Assembly (NCBI GenBank): GCA_029706075.1
Contig: JAINUG010000489.1
Coordinates: 1-64,000, forward strand
Reading direction: 5' to 3'
Length of the DNA: 64,000 nucleotides
Source: Aldrovandia affinis
Lineage: Eukaryota; Chordata; Actinopteri; Notacanthiformes; Halosauridae
The stretch's first letter is position 1; every line of letters starts with the position of its first letter. Position numbers and translations under genes: made by a program. This document shows, in pieces, positions 12,216 to 23,315 of the stretch. Below the pieces are notes generated by a model. The model saw nothing but the letters and a program-made list of their open reading frames with translations. It did not search any database and was not told the origin of the DNA.

Positions 12216-13047
12216 ACCAAAACCGGAACAGACATCCTCTTACACCGCCCTGACATGCGTTTCACCACAACCCACACCTCAGTGATGGAAGTGTCCCGTC
12301 CAATCAACTCACAATACGCCCTCCAGTAGTCAGGCTTAGCAGCCTTAAATGGTCCTCCTAGCTATAGCCTTCAGCCTTTTATATTTAAATACATTTGCTT
12401 CCATTGGAAACCGTCTAAGAGCCCGGTAAGCCCTATTCCTATCCCTGACTGACTTGTCACAATCCTTATTCCACCACGGAACCACCTTCCTTGGCGCCAC
12501 AGGCCCCTTCCTGGGAATGGCTCGGGACACCGCAGCAGAGACCATTGTGGACAGCGTGTCATTCCATGCATCATTAACACGGGCCAATGCCTCATGATAC
12601 CCCGCAACAAATTCATCCCAGTTAGCCCTACCAAAATTACACACCGCACACCGCTGCCACCCTCTGACAGAAGACCTCTGCCCCACTTACTCAAGACCAG
12701 AAAATGGTCACTCCCAATAGTATGGGACCCAAGCACATCCCACTCTGCCTTACAAGCCAGCACACCAGAGGTAAACTTCAGGTCCAAACATGACTCAGAA
12801 TTGTTCCTATCATTAGCCCTCCTATCATTCAAACAGACAAGCCCATGTTGATCCATAAACTCCTTCACAACCCTTCCATTCCCATCTAAAACCTTGCTTC
12901 CCCACAGAGGATTGTATGCATTAAAATCCCCAGCCCAGACCATTGGAGATGTAACCCCACTCACCACACCCGCCAAACCTTCAATAGTCAAAGGAATACA
13001 GGGATTATAAAAATTCACAACAGAAAACCTGGACAATTTTTTTTTAT
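12216..13047 (-). mobile_element. LINE endonuclease and linker fragment, unit 4
   Basis: Same fragment, with KVLDGNGR in place of KVLGGNGR. That substitution is shared with units 5 and 6 and groups the short-form units together. Confidence 0.87.
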
Positions 13048-13503
13048 ATAAACAATTAAAAATACATTATACAATGCAAAACAAATTGTAAAGAATGATG
13101 GGTAGGAATAATAACAAAATAATTAATCCAATGGCCCATTTTGTACTATTTTATACATGCCCCTACTAATATTGTGGATGCTATAGTGGGACACCCAACA
13201 AAATGGTGGAAATTGTGGTTTCCATATTGTAGCAATTATGAAGGTTTCCAGTGATGGGTGCACCTTAGCAAAGGATTGCAAAATCAATACAGCAGCAAAC
13301 CAGTTAGCTATGGCAGAGAGATAAGGTCAAAAATAAGGAGAGGCTTACAGAGAAGTTAATGTAGAAGCTAGTGGAGAGGCTAGTGAAGAAGGTAATGGAG
13401 AAGCTAGTGGAGAAGCTAATTGAGAGGCTAGTGGAGAGGCTAGGGAAGAGGCTAATGGAGAGGCTAGCTCTCTCCCTTAGCTTCTCCCTTAAACTTGGTC
13501 AAA

Positions 13504-13923
13504 TCACTTTGCCTCTCCTTGAACAATATCCTTCTTCCATTGTTTGTAATAATAAATTGATCCAGCAGCAACAAGAGCAAATCCTGCAGCCCATACTACT
13601 GGCTTATTCAGCTCAGTCAAAAAACTCTGTGTCTACATATTTGAAGCAAGATTGGTTCAGGTTCGCCAATAAGCACATTAAAGGTTTAAATGTAAAGGCA
13701 TCTAAAATAATCTTCAAAGAAACATGATCTATTGACAACCATTCTCATAATTATACATATCTTATTATTATTATTCAAATGTATAAGGCTGGAAATGCTA
13801 TTTTCTTCTGAAATAAAACACTGAACATGTTCACCAGGGTTCAGGTTCGCCAATAAGTTAAAGAACAAAATCATTTTAAACACATCTATGGTTGTATTCT
13901 AGCTATCTGGCTTTCTCCATCAT
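13504..13923 (-). pseudogene. Two-exon micro-ORF copy at unit 4/5 junction, donor lost
   Basis: Exon 2 (13624 down to 13504) is intact with six T residues and the same 40 codons. Exon 1 (13923 down to 13907) carries the GT-to-AT donor change. Confidence 0.4.
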
Positions 13924-14555
13924 GGCCACTCAATTAATGTTAACCAATGGCTTAAATGCAGGACTAGGTTATTTCTCATTCATTTGGATAAAATGGTCAT
14001 CACATCATCAAGCAAATATAATAACACACTGACAATTATTATAGACAAGGAGGAAAAAATGTTAAATTACTGAGATTAATTAATTAATTATTTAATTATC
14101 CATTTCTAACTGCAGTAATTTTATTTTATCAGTTCACATTTATATTTCACATTTCATTACCTTGAACAATGCCCTTCTTCCATTTTTTGTAATAATAAAT
14201 TGATCCAGCAGCAACAAGAGCAAATCCTGCAGCCCATACTATTGGCTTATTCAGCTCAGTCAAAAAACTCTGTATCTACGTATTTGAAGCAAGATTTGAA
14301 GTATATCTTCTGCATATTCCTAAAGGTATTCTTCTTAAATAATGTCTCAAATACTGAACTGTAATTTATATACTATGATCTCTGAGAGTTGTCTCTTCTG
14401 TGATGTCATAAAGCACATTAAAGGTTTAAATGTAAAGGCATCTAAAATAATCTTCAAAGAAACATGATTCCATGACAACCATTCTCATAATTACACACTA
14501 CTTATTATTATTATTCAAATGTATAAGGCTGGAAATGCTATTCTCTTCTGAAATA

Positions 14556-17500
14556 AAGCCCGGTAAGGCCTATTCCTATCCCTGACTGACTTGTCACAAT
14601 CCTTATTCCACCACGGAACCACCTTCCTTGGCGCCACAGGCCCTTCCTGGGAATGGCTCGGGACACCACAGCAGAGACCATTGTGGACAGCGTGTCATTC
14701 CATGCATCATTAATGTGTGTGTAAAGGGTGGGGGGCATGTCAGAGGGAGAGGGCACAGTCTGTTCACCATTCTGACTGCCTGTGGAAGGAAGCTGTTCAG
14801 CATCCTTTGGGATCGGGTACGGAGGCTCCTGTACCTTTTCCCCGATGGCAGGAGGAAAACAGTCCATGGAAAGGGTGGTGAGGGTCCCTTATGATGCTGG
14901 TGGCCCTGCGAGTGCAGCGCTGGTTGTAGATCTCCAGCAGGGACGGGAGAGGGGCACCAATGATCTTACTGGCTAACTTCACAATCCTGCTCAGCTGATG
15001 TTTCTCCAGTGCCTTGCAGCTGCCGAACCAGGACGTGAGGCCATAAGATATGACAGATTCAATGGTGCCCCTGTAAAGGTGGTGAGATGGGGGCAGGGAG
15101 GCCTGCCTTTTTCAGACGCCGGAGGGGATGGAGCCGCTGGTGAGCCTTTTTAAGGATGGCCGTGGTGTTGGTGGTGAAGGTCAGGTCGTCTGCCAGGTGG
15201 ATTCCCAGAAACTTCACGCTGCTGACTCTCTCCACTGCGGTGCCTCCGATGGTCAGCGGCATGTGGTGAAGCTTGCCGGCCCTCCTAAAGTCAATCACCA
15301 TCTCCTTTGTCTTGTCGGTGTTGAGGAAGAGATTGTGTGAGCTGCACCATGATGTAAGTTGCTCCACCTCATTCCTGTATGCAGACTCATCATCGTTCCT
15401 AATCAGACCCACCACTGTTGTGTCGTCTGCAAACTTGATGATGTGATTGCTGTTGGATCTGGCAGTGAAGTCATGGATGAGCAGGCTGAACAACAGGGGG
15501 CTCAGTACACAGCCCTGAGGAGACCCTGTGCTCACTGAGATGGTTCTTGAAGTCAGACTGCCCACCTTGACTCTTTGCTGCCTCTGTGACAGGAAGTTGT
15601 GGATCCAGCTGCAGGTTCCAGCGTCCACATTCAGCCACCTCAGCTTTTCTACCAGCTGCTGTGGAATGATGGTATTAAACGCTGAGCTGAAGTCGATGAA
15701 GAGGAGTCTGGCAAGGTGTTTTTCTCTTCCAGGTGTGACAGAGTGAGATGGAGTGCAGTGGAGATGGCGTCTTCTGTTGAGCGGTTAGCTCTATATGCAA
15801 ACTGTAGAGGGTCTAAGTCTGCGGGAGGCGGTCCTTGATGCGCTGCAGGATGAGCCGCTCAAAACACTTCATGGCTATAGGTGTAAGAGCCACGGGCGGA
15901 AGTCATTTAGGCAGGCTGGGTTTGACTTTTTGGCACAGGTATAATAGTGGCACTCTTGAGGCAGGTGGGCACGACTCTTTGAGTGAGCGAGATGTTAAAA
16001 ATGTCTGAAAAAACATATTTTAACTGCTCGGCGCACTCCCTCACCACACGCCCGGGATGTTGTCCGGCCCGCTGCCTTGCGTGGATTGACGCTGGCAAAT
16101 ACTTTTCACCTCAGCTGCTGTCACCTGAGGTATCTGCTCGCTGGGTGATGGTGGGAGCATCTGTGCCTTGTTGCTGTTTTTAGCCTCAAAACGTGCATAA
16201 AAGTCATTAAGCCTGTCAGGTAATGTAGGGTCTGTGTGGCTCGCCTGCGGGCGGTGGCTTGTTGTCAGTGATTGTGTTAAAAACCCTGCCACAACCGCCG
16301 TGAGTCTTGGTTGTCCTCGAAGTGGCTGCTGAGCTTCTGCCCATACAGCCTCATCGCCTCCCTGATGCCCCGGGACAGATTTTGTCTCGCCAGTCTGTAT
16401 GCTGCCGTGTCTCCTGTTTTAAAAGCAGCATTACGGGCCCTCAGCAGTGAGCAGACCTCCCCAGTCAGCCAAGGTTTCTGATTGGCACGCTTCCTGATGG
16501 TCTTTACAACAGTCACATCATCTATACATTTACTTATGTAGCCAATGGTGGACTCTGTATATTCCTGCAGATCAGTGATGCCATTCGTACTTGCTGCCTC
16601 TCTGAAAATCTCCCACTGTGTTCTCTCAAAGCAGTCTTGCAGTGATGGGATTGCCTCCTGTGGCCACAGTCTGACTTCTCTGAGTGCTGGTCTATTTTGT
16701 TTCACCCTAGGTCTGTATATAGGTGTCAGCATAACAGCCAGGTGGTCAGAGTTGCCGATGTGAGGGAGGGGGACTGCTCTATGAGAGTTCTTGATGTTAG
16801 TATACACATGATCTAATGTGTTGTTTCCCCTGGTTGCACATTTCACATGCTGGTGAAACTTCGGTAGCACAGACTTGAGACTTGCCTGATTAAAATCTCC
16901 AGCAACAATGAAGAAAGCGTCAGGGTTTGCCGTCTGCTGCAAGCTGATGTTGTGGTAGAGCTCGCTCATAGCGTCCTTCACGTTAGCACTCGGTGCTACG
17001 TAAACTGCGTAAACTACGACCGCCGACAGCTCTCGCGGCAGGTAAAAGGGTCGGCATTTTACAGTCATGTACTCTATGTGCGGTGAGCAGTGTGTGGAAA
17101 CCACCTTGGCATCCTGACACCACAGATTGTTCGTGTAGACAGCCAGTCCCCCTCCTCTCAGCTACCAGATAAAGTTGTTCGGTCGGCTCTATGGAGAGTT
17201 AGCCCATCCAGCTGGACCGCCGCGTCCGGAATGTTTTGATTCAACCATGTCTCGGTAAAAACCGAGACACAGCAGTCTCTGACGCTGCGCTGGGAAGCTC
17301 TCCAGAGTCTGATATTAACACGGGCCAATGCCTCATGATACCCCGCAACAAATTCATCCCAGTTAGCCCTACCAAAATTACACACCGCACACCGCTGCCA
17401 CCCTCTGACAGAAGACCTCTGCCCCACTTACTCAAGACCAGAAAATGGTCACTCCCAATAGTATGGGACCCAAGCACATCCCACTCTGCCTTACAAGCCA

Positions 17501-17790
17501 GCACACCAGAGGTAAACTTCAGGTCCAAACATGACTCAGAATTGTTCCTATCATTAGCCCTCCTATCATTCAAACAGACAAGCCCATGTTGATCCATAAA
17601 CTCCTTCACAACCCTTCCATTCCCATCTAAAACCTTGCTTCCCCACAGAGGATTGTATGCATTAAAATCCCCAGCCCAGACCATCGGAGATGTAACCCCA
17701 CTCACCACACCCGCCAAACCTTCAATAGTCAAAGGAATACAGGGATTATAAAAATTCACAACAGAAAACCTGGACAATTTTTTTTTATAA
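14556..17790 (-). mobile_element. LINE endonuclease fragment, unit 5, interrupted
   Basis: The endonuclease-linker fragment is split by the LINE insertion at 14714-17313. The linker part lies at 14556-14713 and the endonuclease part at 17314-17790. The uninterrupted sequence in neighbouring units reads catcattaacacggg across this point. Confidence 0.87.
14714..17313 (-). mobile_element. Degenerate L2/Rex1-type LINE inserted in unit 5
   Basis: Minus-strand non-LTR retrotransposon. Endonuclease part at 17104-16277 has AGDFNQASLK, NTLDHVYTN and IGNSDHLAV. The linker lies at 16292-15907. The RT part at 15628-15059 has GSPQGCVLSPLLF and the catalytic FADDTTVV box, then NTDKTKEMVIDFRR. A 3' UTR runs to 14714. 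Several frameshifts break the reading frame, so it is inactive. The 5' end is truncated inside the endonuclease. A 5-bp target duplication ATTAA flanks it (14709-14713 and 17314-17318). The L2 versus Rex1 assignment comes from motif resemblance only. Confidence 0.9.
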
Positions 17791-18230
17791 ACAATTAAAA
17801 ATACATTATACAATGCAAAACAAATTGTAAAGAATGATGGGTAGGAATAATAACAAAATAATTAATCCAATGGCCCATTTTGTACTATTTTATACATGCC
17901 CCTACTAATATTGTGGATGCTATAGTGGGACACCCAACAAAATGGTGGAAATTGTGGTTTCCATATTGTAGCAATTATGAAGGTTTCCAGTGATGGGTGC
18001 ACCTTAGCAAAGGATTGCAAAATCAATACAGCAGCAAACCAGTTAGCTATGGCAGAGAGATAAGGTCAAAAATAAGGAGAGGCTTACAGAGAAGTTAATG
18101 TAGAAGCTAGTGGAGAGGCTAGTGAAGAAGGTGATGGAGAAGCTCATTGAGAGGCTAGTGGAGAGGCTAGGGAAGAGGCTAATGGAGAGGCTAGCTCTCT
18201 CCCTTAGCTTCTCCCTTAAACTTGGTCAAA

Positions 18231-18650
18231 TCACTTTGCCTCTCCTTGAACAATATCCTTCTTCCATTGTTTGTAATAATAAATTGATCCAGCAGCAACA
18301 AGAGCAAATCCTGCAGCCCATACTACTGGCTTATTCAGCTCAGTCAAAAAACTCTGTGTCTACATATTTGAAGCAAGATTGGTTCAGGTTCGCCAATAAG
18401 CACATTAAAGGTTTAAATGTAAAGGCATCTAAAATAATCTTCAAAGAAACATGATCTATTGACAACCATTCTCATAATTATACATATCTTATTATTATTA
18501 TTCAAATGTATAAGGCTGGAAATGCTATTTTCTTCTGAAATAAAACACTGAACATGTTCACCAGGGTTCAGGTTCGCCAATAAGTTAAAGAACAAAATCA
18601 TTTTAAACACATCTATGGTTGTATTCTAGCTACCTGGCTTTCTCCATCAT
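18231..18650 (-). CDS. Putative 45-residue single-pass membrane microprotein (copy A)
   Basis: Not a recognised gene; this is a model. Exon 1 (18650-18634) reads ATG ATG GAG AAA GCC AG and is followed by a GT donor. The 282-bp intron ends in cagag. Exon 2 (18351-18231) completes the codon and runs to TGA. The product starts MMEKASFLTELNKP, has one hydrophobic stretch at about residues 15-32 (VVWAAGFALVAAGSIYYY) and a basic tail (KQWKKDIVQGEAK). That layout suits a small tail-anchored or single-pass protein of an organelle membrane, which is inference. Only the cagag acceptor keeps the frame. It lies at the junction of units 5 and 6. The small size and repeat context leave real doubt; it may be a dead duplicate of a functional gene elsewhere. 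Confidence 0.35.
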
Positions 18651-20901
18651 GGCCACTCAATTAATGTTAACCAATGGCTTAAATGCAGGACTAGGTTATT
18701 TCTCATTCATTTGGATAAAATGGTCATCACATCATCAAGCAAATATAATAACACACTGACAATTATTATAGACAAGGAGGAAAAAATGATAAATTACTGA
18801 GATTAATTAATTAATTATTTAATTATCCATTTCTAACTGCAGTAATTATATTTTATCAGTTCACATTTATATTTCACATTTCATTACCTTGAACAATGCC
18901 CTTCTTCCATTTTTTGTAATAATAAATTGATCCAGCAGCAACAAGAGCAAATCCTGCAGCCCATACTATTGGCTTATTCAGCTCAGTCAAAAAACTCTGT
19001 ATCTACGTATTTGAAGCAAGATTTGAAGTATATCTTCTGCATATTCCTAAAGGTATTCTTCTTAAATAATGTCTCAAATACTGAACTGTAATTTATATAC
19101 TATGATCTCTGAGAGTTGTCTCTTCTGTGATGTCATAAAGCACATTAAAGGTTTAAATGTAAAGGCATCTAAAATAATCTTCAAAGAAACATGATTCCAT
19201 GACAACCATTCTCATAATTACACACCACTTATTATTATTATTCAAATGTATAAGGCTGGAAATGCTATTCTCTTCTGAAATAATGTCTCAAAAACCAAAA
19301 CCGGAACAGACATCCTCTTACACCGCCCTGACATGCGTTTCACCACAACCCACACCTCAGTGATGGAAGTGTCCCGTCCAATCAACTCACAATACGCCCT
19401 CCAGTAGTCAGGCTTAGCAGCCTTAAATGGTCCTCCTAGCTATAGCCTTCAGCCTTTTATAATTAAATACATTTGCTTCCATTGGAAACCGTCTAAGAGC
19501 CCGGTAAGGCCTATTCCTATCCCTGACTGACTGGTCACAATCCTTATTCCACCACGGAACCACCTTCCTTGGCGCCACAGGCCCCTTCCTGGGAATGGCC
19601 CGCGACACCACAGCAGAGACCATTGGGGACAGCGTGTCATTCCATGCATCATTAACACGGGCCAATGCCTCATGATACCCCGCAACAAATTCATCCCAGT
19701 TAGCCCTACCAAAATTACACACCGCACACCGCTGCCACCCTCTGACAGAAGACCTCTGCCCCACTTACTCAAGACCAGAAAATGGTCACTCCCAATAGTA
19801 TGGGACCCAAGCACATCCCACTCTGCCTTACAAGCCAGCACACCAGAGGTAAACTTCAGGTCCAAACATGACTCAGAATTGTTCCTATCATTAGCCCTCC
19901 TATCATTCAAACAGACAAGCCCATGTTGATCCATAAACTCCTTCACAACCCTTCCATTCCCATCTAAAACCTTGCTTCCCCACAGAGGATTGTATGCATT
20001 AAAATCCCCAGCCCAGACCATCGGAGATGTAACCCCACTCACCACACCCGCCAAACCTTCAATAGTCAAAGGAATACAGGGATTATAAAAATTCACAACA
20101 GAAAACCTGGACAATTTTTTTTTTTTTAAACAATTAAAAATACATTATACAATGCAAAACAAATTGTAAAGAATGATGGGTAGGAATAATAACAAAATAA
20201 TTAATCCAATGGCCCATTTTGTACTATTTTATACATGCCCCTACTAATATTGTGGATGCTATAGTGGGACACCCAACAAAATGGTGGAAATTGTGGTTTC
20301 CATATTGTAGCAATTATGAAGGTTTCCAGTGATGGGTGCACCTTAGCAAAGGATTGCAAAATCAATACAGCAGCAAACCAGTTAGCTATGGCAGAGAGAT
20401 AAGGTCAAAAATAAGGAGAGGCTTACAGAGAAGTTAATGTAGAAGCTAGTGGAGAGGCTAGTGAAGAAGGTAATGGAGAAGAGTGGAGAAGCTAATTGAG
20501 AGGCTAGTGGAGAGGCTAGGGAAGAGGCTAGCTCTCTCCCTTAGCTTCTCCCTTAAACTTGGTCAAATCACTTTGCCTCTCCTTGAACAATATCCTTCTT
20601 CCATTGTTTGTAATAATAAATTGATCCAGCAGCAACAAGAGCAAATCCTGCAGCCCATACTACTGGCTTATTCAGCTCAGTCAAAAAACTCTGTGTCTAC
20701 ATATTTGAAGCAAGATTGGTTCAGGTTCGCCAATAAGCACATTAAAGGTTTAAATGTAAAGGCATCTAAAATAATCTTCAAAGAAACATGATCTATTGAC
20801 AACCATTCTCATAATTATACATATCTTATTATTATTATTCAATGTATAAGGCTGGAAATGCTATTTTCTTCTGAAATAATGTCTCAAACACTGAACATGT
20901 T
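18559..20901. repeat. Array unit 6 (2343 bp)
   Basis: Short-form unit like unit 4, slightly more diverged, for example tacctggctt instead of tatctggctt at 18631-18640. That change gives a GT splice donor on the minus strand. The minisatellite at about 20450-20533 is the shortest in the array. Confidence 0.87.
19288..20126 (-). mobile_element. LINE endonuclease and linker fragment, unit 6
   Basis: Same fragment with the KVLDGNGR form and several private substitutions in the linker, such as CDQSVRDRNRPYRA, so slightly more diverged than the other copies. Confidence 0.87.
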
Positions 20902-20993
20902 CACCAGGGTTCAGGTTCGCCAATAAGTTAAAGAACAAAATCATTTTAAACACATCTATGGTTGTATTCTAGCTACCTGACTTTCTCCATCAT
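20568..20993 (-). CDS. Putative 45-residue single-pass membrane microprotein (copy B)
   Basis: Second copy with both splice signals. Exon 1 (20993-20977) reads ATG ATG GAG AAA GTC AG then GT; exon 2 is 20688-20568. It differs from copy A by one residue in exon 1 (MMEKVS instead of MMEKAS); exon 2 is the same. It lies at the proximal edge of the array, at the junction of units 6 and 7, where the sequence is most diverged. It may therefore be nearest to the ancestral form. No promoter or polyadenylation signal is convincing. Function unknown. Confidence 0.33.
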
Positions 20994-21690
20994 GGCAATT
21001 AATGTTTAATGTTAAATGCAGGACTAGGTTATTTCTCATTCATTTGGATAAAATGGTCAGGACAAATTTAAGGACAATTATTATAGACAAGGAAAAAATG
21101 TTAAATTACTGAGATTAATTAATTAATTATAAAATGGTCATCTAAAGCCATCTGATCAAGCAAATATGAGCAAATAAATACACTAACAATCATTACCACT
21201 GACAAACCAAAGGAAAAAATGTTAAATTATAGACAAGAAAAATTAATTAATTATTTAATTATCCATTTCTAACTGCAGTAATTTTATTTTATCAGTTCAC
21301 ATTTATATTTCACATTTCATTACCTTGAACAATGCCCTTCTTCCATTTTTTAAATAATAAATTGATCCCAGATCAAACAAGAGCAAATCCTGCAGCCCAT
21401 ACTATTGGCTTATTCAGCTCAGTCAAAAACTCTGTATCTACATATTTGAAGCAAGATTTGAAGTATATCTTCTGCAGATTCCTAAAGGTATTCTTCTGCA
21501 ATAATGTCTCAATAGTGATTTATGTACTATTATCTCTGAGAGTTGTCTCTTCTGTGATGTCATAAAGCACATTTAAATGTAAAGGCATCTAAAATAATCT
21601 TCAAAGAAACATGATTCCATGACAACCATTCTCATAATTACACACTACTTATTATTATTATTATTAGTAGTAGTAGTGTGAGGGTCCGCC
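20902..21690. repeat. Array unit 7, truncated and diverged end
   Basis: Starts with the usual exon-1 block but soon shows scrambling: small deletions, duplicated fragments near 21060-21240, and a substituted exon-like segment at 21315-21440. It ends in the ATT/AGT run at 21652-21677. This is the proximal edge of the array. Confidence 0.8.
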
Positions 21691-23084
21691 ACTAGATGTC
21701 GTTATTTGTTACCATTTTAGTTGCTTTGCTCCTCTTCAGTCTCGTGTATTGAGTTAATTGTTTCATTGCGTTTATTGTCCCGTGATTTGTTAATTGTTTA
21801 TTGATTCATTGTTTTAGTGTTTCCATCTGTGCCTCGTTGTCCCTGATTGTTTTTGGTTATTAGTTTCAGTAATGTCACCTGTGTCTGGTTAATTCCCCCT
21901 ACTTAAGTTGTATGCGTCCTTGTATGCATTTTAACAACCTTTTAATCAGATTACAACTTCAACGCATAATGCATACACCCACCACATAAAGATAGTTCCG
22001 TTATCTATCTAGCTGCCTAATGGGTTTGGATTCTACCTTGTGCTGGCTACTAGTACTCTACTAGTACTAGTGGTAGTGCTTTTAAATTGCAAGCGATGAC
22101 ATTGGGAATAGACATATAAGAAGCTAGCTAAATCGCTCGCCGTTTGTTGCTGGAGAGCAACGGCAACAAGTACTGGTTATCCTTTGAGATTTTGAACTCT
22201 TTCCAGTCAAAATTATTTTGTGAAAATTATTTCCGCTTCTGCTTATATAGCTTATATAGCTTCTATGAAACATACTGGATAAAGTTTAGTTGTAACTTTA
22301 TCAATTATTTGGGACAGATTGTAAGAATGTAGGCCTACAGGGAGTACCTGTATTTGGATACCTTTAAAGTAGAAGAATTCAAAACAATGTTTTTTATTGA
22401 CCTCATAGTTGCAGATCAGTAGTTACAGAAATAAATACCACTTGAAATCAAATGTGTCATGTACAGAATGATTTTACTGAATATTAATTCGTCACAAAGC
22501 AATGACAACTCACTGTCTTCACTCCCAAGCTCCTGGAGAAGCAATGGAAGCAGACTCTCAGTTAATGAGGTTGAACACATGAGTAATGTAAGATTTGAGT
22601 GACAACCTCCACTGTGTTAAATGGTCTATCTCTTACCACGAGGTGATGTGCCTGTGAGAGGCTCAGCACTCTGTTGCAGCTTTAAAGTATTTAATCAATT
22701 CTGTGTCTTTGAGTAATAGGGAGTCTGTAATTTATGGGTGGGTTGTCAGTTTGTCTCTGTCTTTAGCAGCACTCTTCATGAACATTCTAAATTTGAAAGA
22801 CAAAAACAATCATCCATAATTCACCAAAAAGGTAGTTGTCAATGAAAGTGACCCATGTGAGGGTGTAGAGGGTGTAGCAAAATATGTTTAGCTAATTCCT
22901 AAATTACACCACCTTTTAGCAAGAAGATGTCATAGAATACTCAGGGAATAATTATCACTGTGCATGAGAATAAATATTTACTGCTACATTAGCCCCTATG
23001 TGTTGTCTCTGCAGGGCATTCAGGTTACAGACAGACATTCGGTCTGTGCATTGCCATGCCATTGAGCACTGTTGCTTTGATAGG
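21691..23084. other. Intergenic, no gene seen
   Basis: Starts with gtgtgagggtccgccactag, which also follows the trinucleotide run in units 1-3, and then extends into sequence unique here. The stretch ggttaattccccctacttaa near 21890 resembles LTR leader DNA of fish retroelements, but no coding part, primer site or second LTR is visible. The rest is AT-rich without open frames of interest. Confidence 0.5.
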
Positions 23085-23315
23085 AATACAATTAGGTTGC
23101 TAGGGTGGCAGTGTTAGGGAACTGGGCTTTTATTGCTAAGGTTCCAGGTTTGATTCCCAGGTAAGGCACTGCCATTGTACCCTTGAGCAAGGTACTTAAC
23201 CTGAATTACTTCAGTAAATGCCCAGCTATATAAATGGATTGTATGTAAAGAAACTGTGTAAGTTGCTCTGAATAAGACCATCTGCTAAACGCCTGTAATG
23301 CAATGTACTTTGATT
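23085..23315 (+). mobile_element. V-SINE-type tRNA-derived SINE
   Basis: Head with a B-box-like ggttccaggtttgattccc, then the conserved V-SINE central block gtacccttgagcaaggtact, then a tail gtaagttgctctgaataaga followed by ccatctgctaaacgcctgta. This order is the hallmark of V-SINEs of fishes. The A box is decayed. Confidence 0.8.

Larger units (their letters stand above)
11482..13831. repeat. Array unit 4 (2350 bp, lacks SINE and RT blocks)
   Basis: The trinucleotide run, SINE core, LINE RT fragment and one exon-like segment are absent, so segment P joins directly to the EN fragment. This is either the ancestral short form or a 1.27 kb internal deletion. Units 5 and 6 share the short structure. 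Confidence 0.88.
13832..18558. repeat. Array unit 5 (4727 bp, with LINE insertion)
   Basis: Short-form unit enlarged by a 2.6 kb LINE at 14714-17313. It also lacks about 230 bp of the EN-side sequence: the text passes from ctgaaata directly to gcccggtaaggc near 14556, whereas the neighbours have the linker and the aaccaaaaccgg segment there. Confidence 0.88.
1..21690. repeat. Complex tandem array of seven mosaic units
   Basis: The same block, beginning caccagggttcaggttcgcc, recurs at 1, 4235, 7859, 11482, 13832, 18559 and 20902, with an extra internal copy at 1924. Between these the order is constant: AT-rich block with a possible first exon, exon-like segment P, trinucleotide repeat, SINE core, LINE reverse-transcriptase fragment, second exon-like segment, LINE endonuclease fragment, AT-rich spacer, GA-rich minisatellite, third exon-like segment. 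Units 4-6 lack the SINE and RT fragments. Copies look nearly identical by eye, differing by single substitutions and homopolymer lengths, which suggests recent unequal exchange. The array begins at the window edge, so its left end is not seen. Read errors or collapse in assembly are possible. Confidence 0.9.

Noticed and set aside
1..21690. Repeated spacing could suggest a CRISPR-like array
   Set aside because: Units are kilobases long with LINE and SINE parts in a vertebrate genome; there are no short repeats with unique spacers.
21890..21980. LTR retrotransposon leader
   Set aside because: The text resembles LTR sequence, but there is no TG...CA pair, primer-binding site, polypurine tract or gag/pol in reach.
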